Program-made: the position numbers and the translations under genes | Source: Deltaproteobacteria bacterium | Lineage (GTDB): Bacteria > Desulfobacterota > Binatia > Binatales > Binataceae | Length of the DNA: 64,000 nucleotides | Direction of reading: 5' to 3' | Assembly (NCBI GenBank): GCA_021794015.1 | Contig: JAJYRQ010000019.1 | Span: forward strand, 1 to 64,000 | Part shown: positions 17,731-26,595 of the stretch, piece by piece | Numbering within the stretch: position 1 is the stretch's first letter | How the letters are laid out: each line of letters opens with the position of its first letter | The notes under the pieces: generated by a model | The model's database searches: none | Told to the model about the DNA's origin: nothing | What the model saw: the letters and a program-made list of their open reading frames with translations, nothing else

Positions 17731-17771
17731 GCCGGCCGGCGCCGCCGTCCCGGCGCCGGCCGGCTCTTTTT
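17731..17771 (+). terminator. Terminator-like hairpin upstream of rpmB
   Basis: A 14-bp perfect inverted repeat (17731-17744 with 17751-17764, GCCGGCCGGCGCCG type), 6-base loop, then TCTTTTT. It lies on the plus strand in the rpmB leader, about 75 bases before its start, between the divergent mutL and rpmB genes. It could attenuate rpmB transcription or stop antisense transcription from within mutL. Confidence 0.6.
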
Positions 17772-17843
17772 AGAGGACCGTCGATCGCGTAGACTACTGG
17801 TGCGCCTGGGACCCAGGCGCCAGGCCAGGCTGGAGAATGTCGG

Positions 17844-18032
17844 ATGAGACAGTGCGCCATTTGCGGCAAGAAGCCCTCGGTGGGCAACAACGTCAGCCAC
17901 GCCAACAACCGGACCAAGCGACGGTGGCTGCCCAACTTGCAGCGCGTCCGGGCCAAAGTCGCCGGCTCGGTCAAACGGCTAACCGTGTGCACCCGATGCA
18001 TCCGAAGCGGCCGGGTAAGAAAAAGCGCTTGA
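17844..18032 (+). CDS. rpmB: 50S ribosomal protein L28
   Basis: 62 residues: [33 protein letters not shown] matches bL28 closely, with CAIC and CTRC pairs forming the zinc-binding (C+) version. GGAG lies 8 bases before ATG 17844. It is monocistronic or leads into the small exported protein 76 bases later. A terminator-like hairpin in its leader suggests transcriptional attenuation. Confidence 0.96.
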   Translation: MRQCAICGKKPSVGNNVSHANNRTKRRWLPNLQRVRAKVAGSVKRLTVCTRCIRSGRVRKSA

Positions 18033-18108
18033 CCATGGCATCCGCCAAGGCCGGTTCTCACAGCCGCCGGCCGGCCCGTATCAGGCTCAGCCGCGCGCGA
18101 AGGTCGGT

Positions 18109-18579
18109 GTGTCTTCCCCAACGTTAGGGGTCTGCCGGGGCCGGCCAGGAGTCGGCTGCGGGGCAAACCGGTGGTCTTTCCACCTGCCGGCGCGCCGGGG
18201 TGCCGGTCTTGCGCTGGTGCTGCTGCTGGCGGCCTCTCCAGTCTTTGCCGGCACCGTGCGGGGCGTTCTGGTCGACAAGCGCGGGCGGCCCGACCCCGAC
18301 CAGGTGCTGCGCTTCGAAAATCGCGTAAGCGGCGACATCTACCTGGTGAAGACCCGGCGTGACGGCGTTTTCGCCGCGCAACTTCCGCCCGGGACTTACT
18401 ACTTACGCAACAGCCAAGGCCGGCCGCTGCTCACCGGCATCGCCTGCGACAAATCTTCACTCGACCTGGGCACCGTCAGCGAGCCGGCGCGTCCAAGCCT
18501 TTGGGACTTCTTCCATTCTCAATCGATGGGCGAGGCGCTGGTGAAAAGCCCCGCCCCTTCGGCCGCCAACGTCCCGTAG
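18109..18579 (+). CDS. Exported protein with carboxypeptidase-regulatory-like fold
   Basis: 156 residues. A hydrophobic segment at about 32-47 (LALVLLLAASPVFAG) is a signal peptide after a long basic lead. The mature part (GTVRGVLVDKRGRPDPDQVLRFEN ... DGVFAAQLPPGTYYLRN) resembles a carboxypeptidase regulatory-like / transthyretin-type beta-sandwich, often found in envelope proteins. GTG at 18109 is preceded by GAAGG with 5-base spacing. The C-terminal tail is Pro/Ser-rich. Function unknown. Confidence 0.7.
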   Translation: MSSPTLGVCRGRPGVGCGANRWSFHLPARRGAGLALVLLLAASPVFAGTVRGVLVDKRGRPDPDQVLRFENRVSGDIYLVKTRRDGVFAAQLPPGTYYLRNSQGRPLLTGIACDKSSLDLGTVSEPARPSLWDFFHSQSMGEALVKSPAPSAANVP

Positions 18580-18654
18580 CCCAGAACCCACACGCCAAGG
18601 CGCCCACACGCTCAAGGGCCGGAGGTCGCCGGCGCGCGCAAAGGCCGACAGGCG

Positions 18655-19644
18655 TCAGCCGCCGATCTGGTACATCGAGCGGACCTGCGTTGAGCGGCCT
18701 TCGAGCAAATGATGGCCGGTGGGCTTCAACTCGACGGCACGGCGCAGGATGCGGGCCAAGGCCTGCGTCCCCTGGTCGGAGCGCAGCGCCTTGCGAACGT
18801 CCAGCTCGTCGTCGTTAAGCAAGCAGAGGTGGAACTTGCCGTCGGCCGTTAGCCGCATCCGGTTGCAGGTCCCGCAGTAGGGCTCGCTGACCGGGCTGAT
18901 GAAGCCGACCACGCCGCGCGCGCCCGGCAGCCGGTAATTGCGCGCCTCGTCGGAAAGATCGCCCTGTTCCAGCGCGGTCAGCGCTCCCAGGGCCGTTTCG
19001 ATGCGCCGGCGCGTTTCGATGTTCGACACGTAGCGCTGGATCGACAGCGACGCGCACTCGCCGCCTCCAAGCGGCATCAGCTCGATAAAGCGCACCTGCC
19101 AGTCGCGCTCAAGCGTAAGCCGCGCCAGCTCCACGGCTTCCTCCTCGTTGTAGCCGGCGGCCACCACCACGTTGAGCTTAATCGGGACCAGGCCGGCCGC
19201 TTCGGCCGCCATGATACCGTCCCATACCGCGGCAAAATTTCCCCAGCGCATCTGCCGTTCGAGCGTTGCCGGGTTGAGACTGTCAAGGTGAATGTTCACC
19301 CGTTTAAGCCCGGCCCGCTTGAGCGGCTGTGCGAGCCGCGGCAGCAGCAGCGCGTTGGTGGTCAGCGCCAAGTCTCCCACGCCGTCGATTGCGGCGAGTC
19401 GCGCGACGATCTCGAGCAGGTCGGCCCTAAGGGTGGGCTCGCCCCCGGTCAGGCGGAACTTTGCGAAGCCGATGCTGACGGCAACGCGGACCAACTGCTC
19501 GATCTCGACCGCGGTGAGCAGCTCGGGGCCGGGCAGAAACCGCAGCCCGTTAAGGGGCATGCAGTAGACGCACCTCAGGTTGCATCGGTCGGTAACCGAG
19601 ATGCGCAGGTAATTGATTTCGCGGCCAAAGCCGTCGCGCGGCAT
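18655..19644 (-). CDS. moaA: GTP 3',8-cyclase (molybdopterin step 1)
   Basis: 329 residues. N-terminal radical SAM cluster CNLRCVYC, SAM site TGGEPTLR, C-terminal second cluster CGTCN...C (C-x2-C-x13-C) and the terminal Gly-Gly required in MoaA. It converts GTP to 3',8-cyclo-GTP for molybdenum cofactor. Molybdoenzyme-linked genes fdhD and a nitrate-reductase-associated protein occur 22 kb away. A promoter candidate lies about 75 bases upstream (19721-19750). No Moco riboswitch was seen in the leader. Confidence 0.96.
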   Translation of the reverse strand: MPRDGFGREINYLRISVTDRCNLRCVYCMPLNGLRFLPGPELLTAVEIEQLVRVAVSIGFAKFRLTGGEPTLRADLLEIVARLAAIDGVGDLALTTNALLLPRLAQPLKRAGLKRVNIHLDSLNPATLERQMRWGNFAAVWDGIMAAEAAGLVPIKLNVVVAAGYNEEEAVELARLTLERDWQVRFIELMPLGGGECASLSIQRYVSNIETRRRIETALGALTALEQGDLSDEARNYRLPGARGVVGFISPVSEPYCGTCNRMRLTADGKFHLCLLNDDELDVRKALRSDQGTQALARILRRAVELKPTGHHLLEGRSTQVRSMYQIGG

Positions 19645-19720
19645 TTAGGCTTCTTCGACCGTCCACGCGGCGCCATGCGCGTTGTGTAACGGCACGTCGG
19701 CATATTCAGGGCGCGTTGTT

Positions 19721-19750
19721 ATTCTATCCCCCTTGACGCAGCACTTACAA
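19721..19750 (-). promoter_or_regulatory. Sigma70-like promoter candidate for moaA
   Basis: On the minus strand, TTGTAA (19750-19745) is followed by an 18-base spacer and TAGAAT (19726-19721). Transcription would start near 19713, giving a leader of about 70 bases to the moaA ATG. Confidence 0.45.
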
Positions 19751-19774
19751 TTGCCGGGCGGCTGGGGTCCTTCC

Positions 19775-20098
19775 TCAACCCTGCGTCAGCGGGCGCTCCG
19801 GCTCCGGAGTACAAAGGGCGCAGCCGCAAAGCGCGCGCAATTGCGCCACCGTGAAAAGCGTTTCGTGGCCGTCCGCCCACGCCGCGAAGACGCCCTTCTC
19901 GCCCAGCCGGCAAAACTGCACCAGCCGCTGAGCTTGCGCCCCGGGAACACCCTTGGCCGCGCCGAGGCAACTCCGGCACGGGCAGCGCCGCCGCAAGCTC
20001 TGCAGCGGATAGATGCTGTCATGGCCGTCCGACCATTGAATGCCGACGGCGTAGCGGCCGACCTCTCTCAGCTCCTTTATGGTCGCGACTTTCTTCAC
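19775..20098 (-). CDS. DUF971 (gamma-butyrobetaine hydroxylase N-terminal-like) protein
   Basis: 107 residues. YAVGIQWSDGHDSIYPLQSLRRRCPCRSC is the DUF971 signature, and CGCALC near the end gives further Cys, so metal or Fe-S binding is possible. Stand-alone members occur next to Mrp-type Fe-S or molybdenum genes; here moaA follows on the same strand, 130 bases downstream. The start is GTG at 20098. Biochemical function not established. Confidence 0.8.
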   Translation of the reverse strand: MKKVATIKELREVGRYAVGIQWSDGHDSIYPLQSLRRRCPCRSCLGAAKGVPGAQAQRLVQFCRLGEKGVFAAWADGHETLFTVAQLRALCGCALCTPEPERPLTQG

Positions 20099-20265
20099 CC
20101 CTGGCCTCGTTGAGCCTCAGCGCCGGCGCGCTGCGCCCGCCGCCGGCAACGATACCATTTTCGGCCGGCGCGGGAAAACGGGGTTATCGCGTCCGCACCT
20201 GCCCGGCAGCGGCCCGCTGACCGCGCCGGGGCCGATGCCCGAGCCAAGCGGCCGCGCTCTCCGCA

Positions 20266-21516
20266 TCACTTCACAAAGGCCGGCACGACCGGCTTGGCAT
20301 TGGCCGTTTGCGCCGGCCAGATTGTCATCTGGCGGCCGTTCTGCCACTGGATCATCACCCCGGTGAAGTAGCCTTTGCCGTACTTAAGCCCGTGGGTGAA
20401 CTGTGAATCGCGGCCGTAGAACTCGACCCGCCCGATCGTCCCGACATAATCGGTCTTTTCAAGGGCGCCAACCAGGGGATCGGGGTCGGTCGAACGGGCC
20501 CGCTGCACGGCCTGCTTGAGGACATAGACCGCATCGTAGGTCGTGTAGGCGTCGTAAGGCGGCGCCGACCCGAAGCGCTTGATGTAGGCGTCGCTAAACG
20601 GAATGCTTTTCGGGCTGAGCGCCGCGCCCGGGCCGCAGGCGGTCTGCGTGACCACCGTCTCAGTGGCGCCGTTGGTCGACTTCCAGAAGGTGCCGTCGCC
20701 CGCCTGAGCGCTCACGCCGGCAAGCAGCGCCGGCACCTGCAGGTTGTGCCACTGCAGCGTGGGCTTGAGGCCCGTATGCGACCAGCCGGCGATGATCACA
20801 TTGGGATGGGTCGCTTCGATCTTGTTGTAGATCGGCGTGAAGTCGGTCGTGTCGGGGGAGAAGCGGATGTGGCCCGTCACCTTGAGCCCCGCCGCGGGCA
20901 GACAGCGCAGATAGGAATCGTCAAGCGGCATGGTCCACGCCGCGTCCTCGCTCATGACAAAGGCGCGCGAGTAGCCGAGCTTGCGCACCAGGACGTCACG
21001 GGCGAAGTCGCAAACAGCGCGCCCGATAAATTCCGAGTTGAGCCATTGATGGAAGACAAAACGGTAACGGGCGTAGTCGTCGTGAATCAGCTTGGTGATG
21101 TCGTTGCTGGCCGAGCCGGTCACGATGAACGGGCGATGGAGCCGCGCCGCCCAGGGCTCCAGCGGCAGCGTCACCTCGCTGATGAAGGTCCCGATCACGG
21201 CATCGACGCGGTCCCGCTCCACTGCGCGCTGGAAAGCGCGCACCGCCTCGGCTGCCGAAGCGTGGTCGTCGTACTTGAAAAGCACCACCGGCCGGCCGTC
21301 GATCCCGCCGGCAGCGTTGATTTCGTCCACCGCCAGCGTGGCCGCATTGATGATCGCGATGCCGTCAACGTGGGCAAATGTGCCAAGTGCCCCGATTCTC
21401 ACCGGCCCCTTGCTTTGCGCCCGCGCGCCGGTCTCCGCCATCCAGCCGCCCACGGCGGCGGCCACAACCGCAGCCGACAGCAAGACGCCCCATCCGCCGA
21501 GCCTCGAGCGTTTCAT
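20266..21516 (-). CDS. Periplasmic substrate-binding protein, branched-chain amino acid type
   Basis: 416 residues with a signal peptide (WGVLLSAAVVAAAVGGWMAETGARAQS). The mature part follows the Peripla_BP_6 pattern: VRIGALGTF, LAVDEINAAGGIDGRPV, VDAVIGTFISEVTLPLEPWAA and YDAVYVLKQAVQRA. It would bind an amino acid, amide or aromatic acid for an ABC importer of the Liv type. No permease or ATPase genes are next to it, so it is solitary. ATG at 21516 has GGAGG with 8-base spacing. Confidence 0.88.
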   Translation of the reverse strand: MKRSRLGGWGVLLSAAVVAAAVGGWMAETGARAQSKGPVRIGALGTFAHVDGIAIINAATLAVDEINAAGGIDGRPVVLFKYDDHASAAEAVRAFQRAVERDRVDAVIGTFISEVTLPLEPWAARLHRPFIVTGSASNDITKLIHDDYARYRFVFHQWLNSEFIGRAVCDFARDVLVRKLGYSRAFVMSEDAAWTMPLDDSYLRCLPAAGLKVTGHIRFSPDTTDFTPIYNKIEATHPNVIIAGWSHTGLKPTLQWHNLQVPALLAGVSAQAGDGTFWKSTNGATETVVTQTACGPGAALSPKSIPFSDAYIKRFGSAPPYDAYTTYDAVYVLKQAVQRARSTDPDPLVGALEKTDYVGTIGRVEFYGRDSQFTHGLKYGKGYFTGVMIQWQNGRQMTIWPAQTANAKPVVPAFVK

Positions 21517-21640
21517 AGACCGAAACCTCCTTCCTCCCGGTTAATCCCACGCCAACGGCCCCCGCGAGTAACGATGGCCTTGCGCGCCGCCCCGCGCGAT
21601 GCAACCGACAGCCCCTGCGGTCGCCTACCGCCGGACATCG

Positions 21641-21646
21641 TATAAT
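21641..21646 (+). promoter_or_regulatory. Consensus -10 box (TATAAT)
   Basis: A perfect TATAAT in otherwise GC-rich spacer, between the divergent substrate-binding protein and lipoprotein genes. No good -35 is seen 16-18 bases upstream, so activator-dependent or fortuitous. It would give a leader of about 155 bases to the lipoprotein start at 21807. Confidence 0.3.
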
Positions 21647-21806
21647 CCATGGGGCGCAGGAGGGGCCGCCAGCGGCTTGCTTGTCAGCCCCGCTTTGCTC
21701 CGGCGCGGGAAACGGAATATAAGCTTTCAGGTGCTGGTGCCCCATGAACAAGGTCTCCCAGGGCGGCCCGGCGCGCAAGCAGCAGCGCTCTGCCGGGTGG
21801 AAGACG

Positions 21807-22133
21807 ATGATGTGCGGCCGTCTGATGGGCCCGGCGTTAGCGCTGATGCTGCTTTCGGGCTGCGCGACGATCCCGACCCACCCCACGCAGGGACAGGTCG
21901 AGGAGCTAACCCGTGAAGTCGCGCGCCAGGAGCGTATCGCCCGCCTCGACGGGTCGCTCGACCCTTATCCCAAGGGGCTGAAGGAGTACCAGACCGGCCT
22001 CGCCGACTATGACGCCCATCGCTACCACGACGCCTACGAACACCTTTGGGAGGCGCGCCGCTACTTTCGCCAAAGCCGCAGCGCGGCCTGGATGCACACT
22101 TTCCTCTTCGGCAGCGGCGGCTTGGCACCCTAG
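21807..22133 (+). CDS. Small lipoprotein of unknown function
   Basis: About 108 residues from ATG 21807, or 129 from an earlier ATG at 21744. The short signal MMCGRLMGPALALMLLSGC ends in a lipobox Leu-Ser-Gly-Cys. The mature part is charged and helical (VEELTREVARQERIARLDGS; YQTGLADYDAHRYHDAYEHLWEARRYF), like a single TPR-type helical pair. The later start is preferred because the lipobox then sits about 19 residues from the N-terminus and GGAAG is close upstream. Function unknown. Confidence 0.65.
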   Translation: MMCGRLMGPALALMLLSGCATIPTHPTQGQVEELTREVARQERIARLDGSLDPYPKGLKEYQTGLADYDAHRYHDAYEHLWEARRYFRQSRSAAWMHTFLFGSGGLAP

Positions 22134-22213
22134 CACCCGCTGAGGGCCCGGCGCTTGCGCCTCTCACCGCACTTGGCTTCGGCCCCGGCGGCGATGCCAG
22201 GCGCGGTCTCGAC

Positions 22214-23356
22214 CTAGCGCGAGGCCCTTGCCCGCTTGGCCGCCGGCGCGCCGGATTCGGGCCGCACGACGAACTTGCGGTCGAGCTCTTTCATCTTCTC
22301 GACCACGCCGCCGTACTCGAGCTCGGAGTAAGGCAGCATCGCCGGCCCGGAAAAGCCCTGGCGCCGGATTTCGGCCGCCTTCTCGGAAACCTTGAGCCTC
22401 ACCCAGTCCCAGAAGGGATGATCGAAAACGTCGACCGCCTCGGTGAACCGCCCTTCATGCACGCAAAAGGCCGCGCCGGTAACCACCGGCGGCCCGTCGA
22501 AAAAGGAGATGGTTGCGTTAAGCCGCGACGGCATCAACGGCCCGTTATGGCTGCCTCGCATCGTCCCCGCCACGTAATGGCCGATCCGGTAGGGCGACAG
22601 CACCTCCCCGGTGGCCGGGAAACTGCCCTGCGTTCTCACCAGCGCCACCGGATCGTCCTTGCCGGTGTAGGTGCCCGCGATGTTGTGCAGCCGCGAGGTC
22701 GAGACCGCCGCCGCGATCTCGCCGCCAGCCCTGGCGCGTACCGACTCGATCACAAAGCGCTGGTTGTCGCGCAGCAGGCAGGCGATATCGTAGAGCTCCT
22801 CGGGAGTGTTAAGCTCGATTACCCGGTCGCCGTGGGTGTGGCTCACGTCCATGATGGTGAAAGTAAAGCCCTTGGCCAGACGCGGCGACAACAGCAGACC
22901 GGCGCAATGCATCGGGTCCGCAAACGACAGGTAAAGCGGCAGATTGTAGGCGCCGGGATCGGTCTTGTCGGCGGCAAAAAAGAGAAACGGCTCGGCGGGC
23001 CGCTCGTCAAACTCCAGTTCGCACGAGGCCGGGCCAAGCCCCCTTACGTTGCCGGAAAAGGCATCCTTCAGCAGGTCCTGCCCGGCACCGTAAAGACCCT
23101 GCTCCTTGGCCACCTGCGTTCCCGCGACGAAGGCGTCCCACGCAAGCTTGTGTATGTCGGCGTTGTCGCGGCCGTGGCAATGCGACATCAAAAGCGCGAT
23201 ATCGTCGCCGGTCGAGCTCACGTACCAGTCGGTCAAGAGCGTCTTGCCGCGCTCCTTAAGAAACTGCTCGACCGTTTGCCTGAGCTTGCCGCTCGGCTTG
23301 ATATGGCCTCCGATCGACCCGATGTCAGCCTTGATAACCGTAAGCGTGGTCCTCAT
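22214..23356 (-). CDS. Bifunctional fructose-1,6-bisphosphate aldolase/phosphatase
   Basis: 380 residues, full length for the archaeal-type FBP aldolase/phosphatase (type V FBPase). It begins TLTVIKADIGSIGGH, whose aspartates and histidine bind Mg, and continues with DDIALLMSH, GNVRGLGPA, FLFFAADKTDPGAYN and MRGSHNGPLMP. It condenses DHAP with glyceraldehyde-3-phosphate and dephosphorylates the product, a one-way gluconeogenic enzyme frequent in archaea and deep bacterial lineages. ATG at 23356 has GGAGG nine bases upstream. The Lys/Arg-rich tail is extra. It implies gluconeogenic or autotrophic growth. Confidence 0.95.
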   Translation of the reverse strand: MRTTLTVIKADIGSIGGHIKPSGKLRQTVEQFLKERGKTLLTDWYVSSTGDDIALLMSHCHGRDNADIHKLAWDAFVAGTQVAKEQGLYGAGQDLLKDAFSGNVRGLGPASCELEFDERPAEPFLFFAADKTDPGAYNLPLYLSFADPMHCAGLLLSPRLAKGFTFTIMDVSHTHGDRVIELNTPEELYDIACLLRDNQRFVIESVRARAGGEIAAAVSTSRLHNIAGTYTGKDDPVALVRTQGSFPATGEVLSPYRIGHYVAGTMRGSHNGPLMPSRLNATISFFDGPPVVTGAAFCVHEGRFTEAVDVFDHPFWDWVRLKVSEKAAEIRRQGFSGPAMLPYSELEYGGVVEKMKELDRKFVVRPESGAPAAKRARASR

Positions 23357-23486
23357 TGCGTCAAACCTCCGACGTCATTACGCAGTTAGCACCCTGCACC
23401 GGCGCTCCCCGACGCGCACTGGCTGCGCAGAGCCGGCAGGTGCTTGCCGCGCGGGCAACCAAGCGCTCGGCGCGGCTCGTTCTCGC

Positions 23487-23798
23487 CTAGCCTGTCGGGG
23501 CTGTCCGGCGCCCCTTGGGAACGAGCGCAGAGCCCTCCCGGCCGCAGCAGCCGGCGCATCCCGCCCCTGCACAGTTGGTCCCCCCATGCGCTGTCCGACC
23601 GCCGGCAACGTAGTAGCCTTCGGCTTCGAGCCGCCGAGCGCTAACCCATTCAAGGTCGCCTGCAACCGGCGTGTCGCACCTCACGCAAAGGCGGACTTCG
23701 CCCCCCTGCTCGAAGCTAAGATGGGTCAGCACTCGCCGGCCGCAAACCGGGCAGTCTGCCATCGGGAACGACGACTCGCCGTCGAAACCATCGTTCAT
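23487..23798 (-). CDS. Small zinc-ribbon protein
   Basis: 103 residues. CPVC (16-19) and CVRC (38-41) form a zinc ribbon. A second Cys-rich tail (NCAGAGCAGCCGR) could bind metal too. A YYVAGG segment links them. No family name can be given. Upstream ribosome site is weak. It is divergent from the DUF1122-like gene. Coding is supported by the paired cysteines and absence of any better frame. Confidence 0.55.
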   Translation of the reverse strand: MNDGFDGESSFPMADCPVCGRRVLTHLSFEQGGEVRLCVRCDTPVAGDLEWVSARRLEAEGYYVAGGRTAHGGTNCAGAGCAGCCGREGSALVPKGRRTAPTG

Positions 23799-23853
23799 CT
23801 CTGCGCCCGCGACCGCTATGGTATGCCAGGATTGGGCGGATACGCAAACCTCA

Positions 23854-24618
23854 ATGAAAGCGCTTGAACCTCAGGCGCGAGCGCTGCTGGCGCCGCTGAA
23901 AAACCTGGCCACCCGGGGGGTTAGGCTACGGGTGGCCGACCTTCGCGCTCTTAGCTCGCGCGCGGGATGGTTTCGCGTTGCGATCGGGGCGGTCAAAAGA
24001 AAAGCCGGCCGCGAAACGCTTTACACACCCCTGATGGAAGGCATCCTCAGCCTGGGCGGTCGTGGCGTCAAACCATGGGTTGAATGCCGGATTTTCGCCC
24101 GCCCGGCGGCACAGGACGGAACAACCCTTGACGCCCGCAAACTGCGATTGGAGCAGACGCTTATCGAGGCCCTTGCTCAGATCGTTCCTCCCGGCGGACA
24201 TCTCATGGTCGATTATGAAAGTCCCGGCCAAGAGCAGACCTTCGAAGAACTGAACGCCGGCATTCCGCCGCCTGCGAGCCACCTGGGCGCGCTGATGCTC
24301 CAGGCAGGGTTTCGCGGCGACTTCAAGGACTGGTACTTCTCGGAGGGCGGCCATGAAGGGCCGCGCAAGCTCCAAGGCAACAAGCCGCCTGACGCCGCCG
24401 CCGAGGCGCGCGCGCTAAAGCGGCACCGCGCCGCGCTGGCCGCCTTCGTGGCGATGCCGGCGCCGGCCGCCTCGGCCCAAGCGGCGGTTTTTCTGCGTGC
24501 GCGACGGCGCGCCCGCGCGCTCCTGCACCGCCTCGCCGCGCCCCGCCGACAGACCCGTTGGGCTGCCCCTGCCCGGCCGGCGCGCCCCCAAGGTCAACGC
24601 CATCGACCGCGCCCCTGA
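23854..24618 (+). CDS. DUF1122-like conserved protein
   Basis: About 254 residues. The core HLMVDYESPGQE..FEELNAGIPPP..HLGALML, KDWYFSEGGHEGPRKLQG recalls the DUF1122 family of archaea and bacteria (recognised from motif memory, not searched). The DYE and KDWYF-EG blocks suggest an acyl- or methyl-transferase-like enzyme, but no function is known. ATG at 23854 gives the conserved start; the frame is open upstream and the ribosome site is poor. The last 60 residues are Ala/Arg-rich low-complexity sequence and may be a drifted tail next to the decayed island. Confidence 0.6.
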   Translation: MKALEPQARALLAPLKNLATRGVRLRVADLRALSSRAGWFRVAIGAVKRKAGRETLYTPLMEGILSLGGRGVKPWVECRIFARPAAQDGTTLDARKLRLEQTLIEALAQIVPPGGHLMVDYESPGQEQTFEELNAGIPPPASHLGALMLQAGFRGDFKDWYFSEGGHEGPRKLQGNKPPDAAAEARALKRHRAALAAFVAMPAPAASAQAAVFLRARRRARALLHRLAAPRRQTRWAAPARPARPQGQRHRPRP

Positions 24619-24667
24619 CCTCGGCCCGCCCGCCGCAGCCGCGCAAGGGCGCGCTCGCGGTGGCGCT

Positions 24668-25231
24668 TCAGCCGATCTTTTCCTTGTCAAGCGCGAAGTG
24701 GCCGGGCTTCTTTTTGGCGCGAAACAGAGGAACCGTACAACTGCCCATCGCGAGCCACTCTCGGACCAACTGCTCATCTGGCGAGCTAATCTCGCAGCCG
24801 AGGATAACTCCGGCTAGCGCGTCCTGCGGCAGGGGATGCCAGCGATGCATCACCTCCCGCTTCGAGCCCGGCGGTAGCGGAGACCAGCCTTGCCTCTCCT
24901 CGGGAGTGTACCATTCCGGCTGCAATATGACCCGCCACTCCCGCTCGTAGCTCCAATCGCTGGATTTAGTCATCAGCCACTTCGCAAACATCTCATGCGG
25001 CTGCGAGCTAAAAAAGACGTCAGCCGACGGGTACTCCTCCGAGTACTTCACCCTCCCCGGGTCCTGACTGCCGTACCGGAGGGAGCGACGCCGCAGCTTG
25101 AGACAAATTCCCCGATGGCCGTCCGCATAATGCGACCACATGAGGATGTTGTCCCAAGCCTCGGAAAGAGAGAGCACTCCTGAATTGTCGACGTGATCCT
25201 GGATTTCCTTATTGATACCTGCACAATATAA
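24668..25231 (-). pseudogene. 5'-truncated DUF2971 protein fragment
   Basis: The frame encodes SGVLSLSEAWDNILMWSHYADGHRG, the diagnostic core of DUF2971 (a family often in defence or accessory islands), plus WLMTKSSDWSYEREWRV and a C-terminal part. Family members have about 90 further N-terminal residues. Here the frame is open only to a stop at 25232-25234, and sequence beyond it is repeat-like. A GTG at 25177 could give a 169-residue product, but it starts inside the conserved core. GC content is lower than in the neighbours. Read as the 3' end of a broken gene. Confidence 0.7.
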
Positions 25232-25234
25232 TTA

Positions 25235-25597
25235 CACGGTCCTGCTCGCGGCGCACTCTCTTTGTCATTCCCGCGCGCGGTGCTCGCCGCACGGCAGCTT
25301 GCCCGACCTGCCTGCCGCGCCTGCCTGTGCGTGCCCACACGCGAACAGGCCGGGCGCGACGCAGGCAGGCCAACGGGAGCGCAATGCCACGGCGAAGGCC
25401 GTCTCCATCCCTGCCGCCATGCAATGGCCTGGCGCGCGCGAGGCCTGCCCCGAGCCCTGCCGAGGGGAATCCCGGATTGCGGTGCCCCGACAACGCGAAA
25501 AGATCGGGATTCCTTCGCGCGGCAGCAAGACCACGGTCGCAAGAGAGCACGGGCGAGAACGGCACACCGAGGCACTCCGGGGAGCACCGAGCGGTCG
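25235..25597. repeat. Non-coding repeat debris with inverted repeats
   Basis: About 360 bases without a believable gene. It begins near GTCATTCCCGCG, includes GGAATCCCG (25466-25474) inverted at 25505-25513, and GCCTGCCTG inverted about 45 bases later as CAGGCAGGC. Such CATTCCCG/GGGATTCC palindromes are typical dispersed intergenic repeats. It separates the DUF2971 fragment from the type ISP fragment and probably marks rearrangement. Confidence 0.5.
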
Positions 25598-26532
25598 CTA
25601 TGATACGCCGCCCGCGCCGGGCCATTGGTAGGCCGATCGGATTACTGCTTCGTAATTGGCGTCGAGCGCCGGCTCAAGGAGAAGAATCGCCGCAATGCGC
25701 CGGGCCGTCTGCCTCACCTCGGTGACCTCATCGAGCGTAAGTTTGCGCCCCAGAATCTCGCGCTCGCGGTAGCTGAGCCACTTCTTGGCCACCTGGTAGC
25801 CGCCGATCCGGTAGTCCCAAACGCGAGACGGGATGTTCTTCCAGCACACGAAGTCGTTGAGGTAGATGTCATCGGTGCGCGCGCCGAGACAGCTAATTGA
25901 GCGCTCGCGCGAGAGCCCCAGCGCGCAAGCGCCCGCGGCCAGGCCGGCAGTTTCATTCGAGGTGTAGTCGCGCTCGACCACGCGGCCTTTGCCCGGCATC
26001 ACCGCGCCGGCGTCGCCGGCGCGGCCCCAACCGGCGGTGAGATCGAAGTCGCCAGTGGTCGGGTTGAGCGGCAAACCGCCCTCGCGCTCAATTCCCGCGA
26101 TGATCCGGAGTTCAGGACGGATGGTGCCTGTTGTGACGCCCTCGACGCCATGTTCCGTATCGAGCAAGGAGGCGATTCTGCGTCCGAGCGAGGCCGACTC
26201 GACCAGCGTGTCCTTGGTCGCGGGCAGTGGGATCCGCGGCCAATCGCTGCGGACTCCATCTCGATTCTCGTTGAGATACCGGGGCGAATAGCCGATGGCC
26301 AGCGCGTGCAGCCAAATCAAGGCCGCGGCGTCAGCCTCAGAATCGAGTCCTGCCGCGCCCAGCGCCCCCAAGGTAGTTCCGAGCCGCTGGTGAGAGATTG
26401 GCAACCGTCTCGCCGGCAGGCTTGGCAATCAGCGCGGCTTGGCCCGGGTCCACCGCGTGCGCACCTCTCTTGGGCTCTTGTTCAGGCGGCTCGGAAAGTG
26501 TCGCGCGCGGCCCGATATTGCGTCGTAGTCAC
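25598..26532 (-). pseudogene. Type ISP restriction-modification enzyme, C-terminal fragment with frameshift
   Basis: The frame contains GYSPRYLNENRDGVRSDWPRIPLP and, near the end, VWDYRIGGYQVAKKWLSYRERE, which are characteristic of the C-terminal target-recognition part of type ISP (single-polypeptide translocating) restriction-methylation enzymes. No helicase, nuclease or methylase part remains. At the five-base C tract 26365-26369 (G tract on the coding strand) the frame breaks. Removing one base joins upstream ANLSPAARNYLG to downstream ALGAAGLDSEADAAAL, giving a continuous family-like sequence back to a GTG at 26532. So the piece is both truncated and frameshifted. Confidence 0.7.
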
Positions 26533-26595
26533 ACACGCGGCCCCAGGAGAAAGAGGGAGGGCCGAGGCCTCACCACGGCCCTCTGGCCAGCGCCC

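Noticed and set aside
17694-17843. tRNA-like sequence GGTCGAGGACTCAAGCCC upstream of rpmB
   Set aside because: No acceptor stem, anticodon arm or CCA end could be fitted around it.
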